Positions 8,674 to 15,402 of a DNA stretch of 64,000 nt are shown in pieces. A program made the position numbers and the translations under genes. The DNA comes from WTKD01 sp965243525. GTDB taxonomy: Bacteria; Spirochaetota; Spirochaetia; WTKD01. The notes beneath the pieces are model-generated. The model searched no databases, had not been told where the DNA came from, and saw only the letters and a list, made by a program, of their open reading frames with translations. The stretch covers positions 558,001 through 622,000 of the forward strand of contig OZ251568.1 in the NCBI GenBank assembly GCA_965243525.1. The letters are read 5' to 3'. Position 1 is the stretch's first letter; each line of letters begins with the position of its first letter.

Positions 8674-11600
8674 CTAAAACTCACTCGAATGGCGTGCAAG
8701 TAGTTCTTTGTCACGTTCAGTGAGTGGAATATATTTTCCTTTTACATCTTGAATTGTAAGATCAAGCCCGAGCCCACGAAGTTCCTGCACCAAGACGTTA
8801 AACGACTCAGGCACCCCCGGCTCTCCTGTTTCATCACCTTTTACGATCGATTCATATATTTTTGTTCGACCATTGATATCATCAGATTTTATAGTAAGCA
8901 ATTCCTGCAATGTGTTTGCAGCCCCATAGGCCTCAAGCGCCCAGACTTCCATTTCCCCAAATCGCTGACCACCAAATTGCGCTTTTCCACCAAGCGGCTG
9001 TTGTGTAACCAGAGAGTATGGACCTGTTGATCGAGCATGCATTTTGTCATCAACCAAATGGTGCAATTTCAGCATATACATATATCCAACGGTTACGTCG
9101 TTTTTGAACGCTTCACCTGATTTTCCATCATACAATGTCAGTTTCGAATTACGCGGCAATCCAGCTTCCTCGAGAAGATCGGAAACCTCTTCCGGAGAAA
9201 TAGATTCAAAGACCGGCGTTGCATACCATTCCTCTTTGGCTACCGCCCCCCATGAGAGTTGTAATTCCAAGAGCTGCCCAATGTTCATGCGTGAGGGCAC
9301 CCCCAAGGGATTCAAACACATTTCCAAGCGCCTTCCATCGGGCATAAAGGGCATATCTTCCTCAGGAACAACGCGTGCAATAACACCCTTATTCCCGTGA
9401 CGCCCCGCCATCTTATCACCATCTTTGAGTTTTTGCTTGGTTGCCACAGTCACTTTGACAACTCGCGTAACTCCTGGATTAAGATCATCCCCTTGTGAGC
9501 GATCTATTTCCTTGACCGCAATAACAACCCCTTCGATTCCGTGCGGAATACGCAGCGAGGTATCACGTACCTCCCGCGCCTTCTCTCCAAAAATCTGGTT
9601 CAACAATTTAAACTCAGGGGTATTGTCCATATCCGATTTCGGGGTCACTTTCCCAACAAGGATATCACCATAAGACACATAGGCACCAATGCGCACAACT
9701 CCAGAAGCAGTGAGATTCGCCCGAGCACGCTCAGGGGTATTTGGTATATCTGGCGTTACTGTTTCAGGACCAAATTTTGTTTCACGAACCTCTGTCGTAA
9801 ATTCATGCAAGTGAATCGAAGTAAACCGGTCATCTTTTACAATACTCTCTGAGATAAGAATCGCATCTTCAAAATTATGTCCATTCCATGGCATAAACCC
9901 TACCAACACATTTCTTCCCAGTGAAAGTTCACCTTGATGCGTTGCTGCACCATCTGCAATCGGCTGTCCTTTTTTCACCTGCTGCCCAAGACGTACCAAT
10001 GGTTTTTCCACACAGCAAGTGTCTTGATTCGTACGAAAATATTTCAAAAGATTATACGAACGAGCATTATTGGCATCGGAAGTAATTTCAATACGCATCG
10101 TATCCACATAGGTAACCTCCCCTGCTTCACGCGCGTGTTTTACAATGCCAGAATCATGGGCAATAACCGCTTCCATCCCCGTTCCTACACGCGGCGGCTC
10201 AGGAAACAAGAGCGGAACCGCTTGTCGTTGCATATTTGAACCCATCAAAGCACGGTTCGCATCATCATGCTCCAAGAAAGGAATAAGCGATGCAGAAATA
10301 GATATGATCTGTCGCGGAGAAACGTCCATATACTGAATCTCCCGCGGAGCCTTGGTTGTATACTCCCCACCATTACGTACCGAGATCTGGCCATGCTCAA
10401 ATTCACCGTTTTCTCTCAACAAAGCGCTCGCCTGGGCGATGTTGAATTTTTCCTCATCACCAGCCGCAAGGTATTCAATTCCATCAGTAACAACACCATC
10501 TATAACTTTTCTGTATGGCGTTTCCAAGAATCCATATTCATTCACCCGAGCATAGTTTGCCAATGAAACAATCAACCCAATATTTGGACCCTCAGGGGTT
10601 TCAATTGGGCACATCCTGCCGTAATGCGTATAATGCACATCACGAATTTCAAATCCAGCGCGCTCGCGCGAAACGCCACCCGGTCCAAGCGCATTCAATC
10701 GTCGCTTATGGGTCACTTCCGCCAAGGGATTTACCTGATCCATAAACTGCGCAAGTTGCGAAACCCCAAAAAAGTCTTTTATTGCAGACACAATGTATTT
10801 TATTGCAATAAGATCTTGCGGTTTCACCGTGTCGTTTTCTCGCAATTCCATGCGGCTTTTTGCGATACGTTCCATATTCGCAAAGGCTGCCTTCAATTGA
10901 ATTTCTATAAGTTCACCCACTGAACGCACACGACGATTTCCTAAATGATCGATATCATCAATGTTTTCTTCTTCGATGAACACACGAATAAGATGCAAAA
11001 TTGATTGCACCACATCCTCACGCGTAAGCACGCATACATCTTCATGGACATCATGTTCAAATTTTTTGTTGAGTTTATATCTTCCAACCGGGCCAAGATC
11101 ATAGCGCTTCGGCGAGAAAAACATCGACAACACTTCGCGCTCTGCATTCTCGATAAATCCAGAATCAGATGAATTGAGCGATTCATACACAATTTCCACC
11201 GATTCTTGCTTGGTAAGATCGTCTTGCTCATTGCTTTCAAGGTATTTCGCCTCTTCAAAACTAAAACACTGCAAGATCAAATGAGAATGCAAAGAATCCT
11301 CGTGGCGCATATCGATTGCTTCTACTTCTGTGATCCCTACCGAACTAAGCTCTTCAAGAATATGAGGATGCAAATGCTCTCCAGATCGAACAATTCGACG
11401 ACGAGATTCACCCTCTCCTGCATAATAAGGAAGCACTGAATAATACTGCTCCGCAGCCAAACGCTTTTCCGATGTATCTATCGAGATAGTTTGCGTTTTG
11501 TAAAATGCTCGAATAATTTTTTCACGCGTATCGATGCCAAGAACACGCAAAAACACCGTCGCTAATATCTTCTTGCGCTTGTCAATCTTTACAAAGATAA

Positions 11601-12156
11601 CATTCTTTTTTGTATCGACCTCAAATTCAAGCCAAGATCCTCGATTTGGAATAATGCGAGCAGAACACCCGCCTTTTTCTTTTGAAAAAACCACCCCTGG
11701 GCTGCGATGCATCTGACTCACCACAACACGTTCTGCTCCATTAATAATGAAACTTCCCGCATCAGTCATCAGCGGCATCTCTCCCATATAAATGTCTTTT
11801 TGACGAATCTCCCCCGTCGTTAAAAAAACAAGGCTGATGCGCGCCTTCAGCGGAACCGCATAGGTGTAGCCCTTGAGACGACATTCTTCTTCGGTGTGTT
11901 TGACATTATCCTCATCAAGAATATATCCGCCGTATTCAAGACGCATATCTCCATTTGGACTTTCTATCGGAAAGACCGATTGAAACACATGTTCAATCCC
12001 CTTTCTCAACGGAGCCTGATTGTTCTGCAAGCGTTCTCGTTGCAAAAAAGATTCATACGAAGATAATTGCACATCAAGCAGGTTTGGCATTTGTAAAATT
12101 TCTTTATTACCTTGCGTAAGTGACTTTCTTGTTATTTTTTTGTAAGGATTAAACAT
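8674..12156 (-). CDS. rpoB: DNA-directed RNA polymerase beta subunit
   Basis: The 1160-residue beta subunit starts at MFNPYKKITRKS. A longer reading frame begins 13 codons upstream, but GGGG sits just before the ATG at 12156 and the longer form would run through a hairpin, so the shorter start is chosen. The rifampicin pocket is clear (LAQFMDQVNPLAEVTHKRRL); residue 488, equivalent to E. coli Ser531, is asparagine (codon at 10693-10695). That substitution is known from spirochaetes and is associated with natural rifampicin resistance. Conserved KxxxDGDKMAGRHGNKG near the C-terminus is intact. Confidence 0.97.
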   Translation of the reverse strand: MFNPYKKITRKSLTQGNKEILQMPNLLDVQLSSYESFLQRERLQNNQAPLRKGIEHVFQSVFPIESPNGDMRLEYGGYILDEDNVKHTEEECRLKGYTYAVPLKARISLVFLTTGEIRQKDIYMGEMPLMTDAGSFIINGAERVVVSQMHRSPGVVFSKEKGGCSARIIPNRGSWLEFEVDTKKNVIFVKIDKRKKILATVFLRVLGIDTREKIIRAFYKTQTISIDTSEKRLAAEQYYSVLPYYAGEGESRRRIVRSGEHLHPHILEELSSVGITEVEAIDMRHEDSLHSHLILQCFSFEEAKYLESNEQDDLTKQESVEIVYESLNSSDSGFIENAEREVLSMFFSPKRYDLGPVGRYKLNKKFEHDVHEDVCVLTREDVVQSILHLIRVFIEEENIDDIDHLGNRRVRSVGELIEIQLKAAFANMERIAKSRMELRENDTVKPQDLIAIKYIVSAIKDFFGVSQLAQFMDQVNPLAEVTHKRRLNALGPGGVSRERAGFEIRDVHYTHYGRMCPIETPEGPNIGLIVSLANYARVNEYGFLETPYRKVIDGVVTDGIEYLAAGDEEKFNIAQASALLRENGEFEHGQISVRNGGEYTTKAPREIQYMDVSPRQIISISASLIPFLEHDDANRALMGSNMQRQAVPLLFPEPPRVGTGMEAVIAHDSGIVKHAREAGEVTYVDTMRIEITSDANNARSYNLLKYFRTNQDTCCVEKPLVRLGQQVKKGQPIADGAATHQGELSLGRNVLVGFMPWNGHNFEDAILISESIVKDDRFTSIHLHEFTTEVRETKFGPETVTPDIPNTPERARANLTASGVVRIGAYVSYGDILVGKVTPKSDMDNTPEFKLLNQIFGEKAREVRDTSLRIPHGIEGVVIAVKEIDRSQGDDLNPGVTRVVKVTVATKQKLKDGDKMAGRHGNKGVIARVVPEEDMPFMPDGRRLEMCLNPLGVPSRMNIGQLLELQLSWGAVAKEEWYATPVFESISPEEVSDLLEEAGLPRNSKLTLYDGKSGEAFKNDVTVGYMYMLKLHHLVDDKMHARSTGPYSLVTQQPLGGKAQFGGQRFGEMEVWALEAYGAANTLQELLTIKSDDINGRTKIYESIVKGDETGEPGVPESFNVLVQELRGLGLDLTIQDVKGKYIPLTERDKELLARHSSEF

Positions 12157-12175
12157 ATATACCCCATATGGCACA

Positions 12176-12208
12176 ACAATCCTAAGACATACCATGCCTT
12201 AGGATTGT
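12176..12208 (-). promoter_or_regulatory. 11-bp hairpin between rplL and rpoB
   Basis: ACAATCCTAAG (12176-12186) and CTTAGGATTGT (12198-12208) form a perfect 11-bp stem with an 11-nt loop in the 83-bp rplL-rpoB gap. No T-run follows in the direction of transcription, so it is not a simple terminator. In E. coli the same gap holds an attenuator and an RNase III site that set the ribosomal protein to polymerase ratio; a similar role here is inference from position. Confidence 0.6.
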
Positions 12209-12239
12209 AAAAATAAATTTTCTATTGCTTTGTATCAAG

Positions 12240-12626
12240 CTATTTTATTTCGACAACAGCGCCAGCTTCTTCAAGTTGTTTTTTAACTTCTTCAGCTTCT
12301 GCTTTGGGAATATTCTCACGAATCGATTTATCCCCTTCTTCAACAAGCTCCTTTGCTTCTTTGAGCCCAAGCCCAGAAACAATGGCGCGTACTGCCTTTA
12401 TCACCTGTATTTTATTTGCTCCGTCAGCAAGGCTCTTCAGAACAACAGTAAATTCTGTTTTTTCTTCAACAGCCTCTGCCGCTCCTCCTGCCGGTGCAGC
12501 AACTGCTACTGGAGCCGCAGCGCTGACGCCAAATTTTTCCTCCATCGCCTTTACAAGATCAGCGACCTGGAGGACCGTCATACTTGATATTGTCTCTAAA
12601 ATGTCATTTTGACTAATTGTTGCCAT
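12240..12626 (-). CDS. rplL: 50S ribosomal protein L7/L12
   Basis: The 128-residue stalk protein has the N-terminal dimerisation domain (MATISQNDILETIS), an alanine-rich flexible hinge (AAAPVAVAAPAGGAA, about residues 35-50) and the C-terminal factor-binding domain with EFTVVLKS and GLGLKEAKELVEEG. It recruits elongation factors through the L10 stalk. A strong AGGAGA ribosome-binding site precedes it. The 59-bp gap to rplJ contains a 7-bp inverted repeat (12651-12657/12673-12679) of unknown value. Confidence 0.97.
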   Translation of the reverse strand: MATISQNDILETISSMTVLQVADLVKAMEEKFGVSAAAPVAVAAPAGGAAEAVEEKTEFTVVLKSLADGANKIQVIKAVRAIVSGLGLKEAKELVEEGDKSIRENIPKAEAEEVKKQLEEAGAVVEIK

Positions 12627-12685
12627 ATTATCTTCTCCTTTCCTTATTCAATGTAGTATAACAACTACGAAGACTACATGATTGG

Positions 12686-13216
12686 TTATCCTTTTTGTTC
12701 TTGAATTGCCTTTAATGCATATACCAAGCTACGCGGAACTGCTTGCAGTACACTCACTAGCTTTATGGTATTTCCCTGCACTCCATTCATAAGTTGTGCA
12801 ATTAATATATCTCGCGAAGGAAGCGCAGATATCCGCACAACCTCGTCAGCTTCAAGTTTTTCTCCATCAATATACCCACCCTTCACCTCAACCGGCGCGT
12901 CCTTTGCAAAAGAAACAATTTCCTTTATCCCATCACTGGGATCTTTCGGCAAAAACGCTATCGCCGTAGGCCCGCTCAGTTGTTCATCAAATCCCTCTAT
13001 ACTCAATTCTTGCAATAGAATCTTGCATAAATTATTTTTCACAACGTGATAGCGCGTATCTTTTTCATACAGCTTTGAACGCAGCGCGGTGATTTCAGAC
13101 ACCGTTACTCCACGATAGTCAGTAAACACAACATGTTCAGCCTGCTCGAACTTTTCTCGCAAGGCATCAATTTTCGCACGCTTTGCTACTCTAGATTCAC
13201 GAACATCTGTACTCAT
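12686..13216 (-). CDS. rplJ: 50S ribosomal protein L10
   Basis: The 176-residue stalk base protein has the L10 core: VVFTDYRGVTVSEITALRSKL and VVKNNLCKILLQ, GPTAIAF, and a C-terminal helix (YALKAIQEQKG) that carries L7/L12 dimers. It overlaps the rplA stop by 4 bp. Position between rplA and rplL is the standard one. No unusual residues noticed. Confidence 0.96.
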   Translation of the reverse strand: MSTDVRESRVAKRAKIDALREKFEQAEHVVFTDYRGVTVSEITALRSKLYEKDTRYHVVKNNLCKILLQELSIEGFDEQLSGPTAIAFLPKDPSDGIKEIVSFAKDAPVEVKGGYIDGEKLEADEVVRISALPSRDILIAQLMNGVQGNTIKLVSVLQAVPRSLVYALKAIQEQKG

Positions 13217-13908
13217 TTAACCTCTCCTGCCAATAATTCCGAAACATTCAACCGAACTCCCGGTCCCATTGTCGAAGACAATGCTACATTTTTTATAAAA
13301 TCACCTTTTTGATCAGCAGGCTTGGTCTTCACCAGTTCCCCGAAAAAGAATTGTGCATTTTCTATGATCGCTCCATCATCCATCGATAGCTTGCCAACGC
13401 CAATATGCACAACGCCTGTTCTGTCAGCCCTAAATTCCACTCGCCCCTGCTTGAGCGCCTTCACTGCTGTTTCAATCTCCGTTGTGACGGTTTTTGTCTT
13501 AGGGTTCGGCATCAAGCCTCTTCTTCCCAAAATTGGGCCAAGCTTTCCCACCGAACGCATTAAATCCGGGGTCGATACTGCCACATCAAAATCAAACCAT
13601 CCGCCCTTGATTTTCTCAATCAAGTCATTTGACCCAACAAAATTCGCTCCTGCTTGTTTTGCTACTTCAGCTGCATCACCCTCTGCGAAAACCAAAACCT
13701 TGACTTCGCTTCCAAAGCGATTAGGAAAACTAAACACATCGCGAATGCTCTGTCCCTTTTTTATCTCCAACGAACAGGCAATTTCAATGGTTTCATCAAA
13801 CTTCACAAAAGAGATCGACTTTACAAGACCGACTCCCTCTTGCAACGAATACTCGCGCAAGTGTTCAACTTTTTTTACTGCTTCTTGGTATTTCTTTCCA
13901 CGTTTCAT
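13213..13908 (-). CDS. rplA: 50S ribosomal protein L1
   Basis: The 231-residue protein has the L1 two-domain pattern with KFDETIEIACSLEIKK near the N-terminus, GRRGLMPNPKTKTVT in the hinge region and GPGVRLNVSELL at the end. L1 forms the mobile E-site stalk and in many bacteria represses the rplKA mRNA. It overlaps rplK by 4 bp and rplJ by 4 bp, so the three are probably translated together. Confidence 0.97.
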   Translation of the reverse strand: MKRGKKYQEAVKKVEHLREYSLQEGVGLVKSISFVKFDETIEIACSLEIKKGQSIRDVFSFPNRFGSEVKVLVFAEGDAAEVAKQAGANFVGSNDLIEKIKGGWFDFDVAVSTPDLMRSVGKLGPILGRRGLMPNPKTKTVTTEIETAVKALKQGRVEFRADRTGVVHIGVGKLSMDDGAIIENAQFFFGELVKTKPADQKGDFIKNVALSSTMGPGVRLNVSELLAGEVK

Positions 13909-14339
13909 GATGCTACAGTCACCCCCATGCTCCGCGCAGTTCCTGCAATGATTTTTTCAGCAGCCTCCAGCGTCGTCGCATTAAGATCCTTCATTTTTTC
14001 CTCTGCAATAGCACGAACTTGTTCTTTGCTCAGTTGCCCAACTTTTACTTTGTTTGGTTCACCTGAAGCCTTTTCCAGCTGCAATGCTTTTTTTATCAAT
14101 ACTGCGGCCGGAGGCGTTTTCACCTCAAACGTAAAACTACGATCTTTTTTAACATAGATAATAACAGGAACGATGATACCCGGTTCCAAAGAACGCGTTG
14201 CATCATTGAACTGCTGCACAAACTGTGGCGCATTCACCCCATGCGGGCCGAGCGTTGAACCTACTGGTGGTGCAGGAGTTGCTCTTCCAGCAGGAACCTG
14301 CAGTTTTAATATTTTTGTAACATTTGCACTAATTGCCAT
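13905..14339 (-). CDS. rplK: 50S ribosomal protein L11
   Basis: The 144-residue protein has the proline-rich N-terminal motif LQVPAGRATPAPPVGSTLGP and the GVNAPQFVQQFN segment that binds the GTPase-associated centre of 23S rRNA, plus the C-terminal IIAGTARSMGV. It is the stringent-response and thiostrepton site. A promoter lies directly upstream and overlaps the end of nusG, so the L11-L1-L10-L12-rpoBC block can be transcribed apart from secE-nusG. Confidence 0.97.
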   Translation of the reverse strand: MAISANVTKILKLQVPAGRATPAPPVGSTLGPHGVNAPQFVQQFNDATRSLEPGIIVPVIIYVKKDRSFTFEVKTPPAAVLIKKALQLEKASGEPNKVKVGQLSKEQVRAIAEEKMKDLNATTLEAAEKIIAGTARSMGVTVAS

Positions 14340-14369
14340 TGCTTATTCCAATTTCTGGTGTATTCTCCA

Positions 14370-14398
14370 ATAATATCCAATGTACTAAATTTTTTCAA
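14370..14398 (-). promoter_or_regulatory. sigma-70-type promoter for rplK
   Basis: On the minus strand TTGAAA (14398-14393, inside the last codons of nusG) is followed by 17 bp and TATTAT (14375-14370). A start site near 14363 would give a leader of about 24 nt before the rplK ATG at 14339. Confidence 0.65.
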
Positions 14399-14933
14399 CC
14401 TGTGAAAAATCAACTTCCACCGGTGTAATTCTTCCAAATATCCCAACCATAACACGAAGTTTTGTCTTCTCTTCTTCTATATCCTCAATAGAGCCAGTGA
14501 ATGTTTTAAATGGCCCATCGATGATGCGAACAGTCTCTCCCTCAACAAAACGCATTTTCAAACTTGCACTACCTGTTCGCAAATCACCCGTCAAGGTAAG
14601 CAAGGTTCGAACTTCTTCTGAAGACAACGGCGCTGGTCTATTTTGCCCTGTTCTGCCAACAAATCCCATAACCCCCTCACAACGAACAATACGAGACACA
14701 ACGAGGCGCCAATCGTTTTCAAGATCAAGCTGCACGAGCATATACCCTGGAAAATAGCCGCGTGTGCTTTTGCGCTTTTTTCCGTTGCGCATCTCGACAA
14801 CCTCTTCACGAGGAAATCGAACATCATAGATCACCTCTGCAAATGCAGGGTCTTCACGCAACAAGGCCAAGGCTCTCTCGACCTTTTTCTCTTGTCCCAC
14901 CAATGCCTGTAATACGTACCAATGTCGAGCCAT
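14385..14933 (-). CDS. nusG: transcription termination/antitermination protein NusG
   Basis: The 182-residue protein has the NGN domain (MARHWYVLQALVGQEKKVE, then RGYFPGYMLVQLDL) and a C-terminal KOW domain (GETVRIIDGPFKTFTGSI). NusG binds RNA polymerase and links it to Rho or to ribosomal S10. It lies 8 bp after secE in the usual secE-nusG pair. A phenylalanine-type FVGRTGQNRPAPLS linker is present. Length is typical of the basic two-domain form. Confidence 0.96.
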   Translation of the reverse strand: MARHWYVLQALVGQEKKVERALALLREDPAFAEVIYDVRFPREEVVEMRNGKKRKSTRGYFPGYMLVQLDLENDWRLVVSRIVRCEGVMGFVGRTGQNRPAPLSSEEVRTLLTLTGDLRTGSASLKMRFVEGETVRIIDGPFKTFTGSIEDIEEEKTKLRVMVGIFGRITPVEVDFSQVEKI

Positions 14934-14941
14934 TTGTGTAA

Positions 14942-15121
14942 TTAAAAAACGAGGTCACTACCCAAAAGCAACAGATAATCTAATAACCCGAAAAAAATGG
15001 CAAACAAGGCAACCGAAGCAAGCACCACCTTTGTCGATGTGGCTACTTCCTTTCGAGTTGGCCAGACTACTTTTCCAAGCTCAACATAACACTCTTTAAT
15101 AAACTGAATAATTTTTTTCAT
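14942..15121 (-). CDS. secE: preprotein translocase subunit SecE
   Basis: This 59-residue protein was found by translating the gap between nusG and the tRNA genes. It starts MKKIIQFIKECYVELGKVVWPTRKE; the VVWPTRKE segment is the SecE signature, followed by one transmembrane helix (about residues 31-52). It is the short, single-span form of this essential SecYEG component. The Shine-Dalgarno (GGAG) begins at the tRNA-Trp discriminator base, so the mRNA and the tRNA share a transcript and an edge. Confidence 0.93.
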   Translation of the reverse strand: MKKIIQFIKECYVELGKVVWPTRKEVATSTKVVLASVALFAIFFGLLDYLLLLGSDLVF

Positions 15122-15129
15122 ACTTTCTC

Positions 15130-15202
15130 CAGGTCAGGTAGGATTCGAACCTACAACATCCGGTTTTGGAGACCGGCGCTCTACCATTCGAGCTACTGAC
15201 CT
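15130..15202 (-). tRNA. tRNA-Trp (anticodon CCA)
   Basis: The minus strand folds as a full cloverleaf: acceptor AGGTCAG/CTGACCT, D arm GCTC/GAGC, anticodon stem CCGGT/ACCGG with loop CTCCAAA, and T arm GTAGG-TTCGAAT-CCTAC. The anticodon is CCA, read as tryptophan. The discriminator is G at 15130 and CCA is not encoded. Only 8 nt separate it from the secE start codon. Confidence 0.95.
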
Positions 15203-15206
15203 CTAA

Positions 15207-15279
15207 AGCCCTCGATCGGACTTGAACCGATGACCCCATCCTTACCATGGATGTGCTCTACCGACTGAGCTACAAGGGC
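15207..15279 (-). tRNA. tRNA-Thr (anticodon GGT)
   Basis: The minus strand gives a full cloverleaf with acceptor GCCCTTG/CGAGGGC, D arm GCTC/GAGC, anticodon stem CATCC/GGATG around loop ATGGTAA, and a T arm with GTTCAAG. The anticodon GGT reads threonine ACC/ACU codons. CCA is not encoded. It lies 4 nt upstream of tRNA-Trp, so both are processed from one precursor that continues into secE. Confidence 0.93.
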
Positions 15280-15337
15280 AGTCGTCATGAAGACCATATA
15301 GCCTGTATAGTAGCACAGCATTTAAATTGCTACTAGA

Positions 15338-15366
15338 ACAATACAAAATAAAAAGTTGTAGTACAA
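15338..15366 (-). promoter_or_regulatory. possible promoter for tRNA-Thr/tRNA-Trp/secE/nusG
   Basis: On the minus strand TTGTAC (15366-15361) is followed by 17 bp and TATTGT (15343-15338). A start near 15331 would give a leader of about 50 nt to the tRNA-Thr 5' end. An 8-bp inverted repeat (15308-15315/15328-15335) lies between. The rest of the 15280-15402 gap holds no gene. Confidence 0.4.
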
Positions 15367-15402
15367 GCAATTAGTTAGTTCCCATGCACTGAGAACAGTC
15401 GT

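Noticed and set aside
12157..12195. 13-codon upstream extension of rpoB
   Set aside because: It would run through the rplL-rpoB hairpin and lacks a ribosome-binding site, while GGGG lies just before the ATG at 12156.
15308..15335. 8-bp inverted repeat considered as a terminator for the 979-aa gene
   Set aside because: No T-run follows on the minus strand, and it overlaps the probable tRNA promoter/leader region.
15378..15396. 6-bp stem GTTCCC/GAGAAC after the 979-aa gene
   Set aside because: Needs a G-T pair and is not followed by T residues; too weak to call a terminator.
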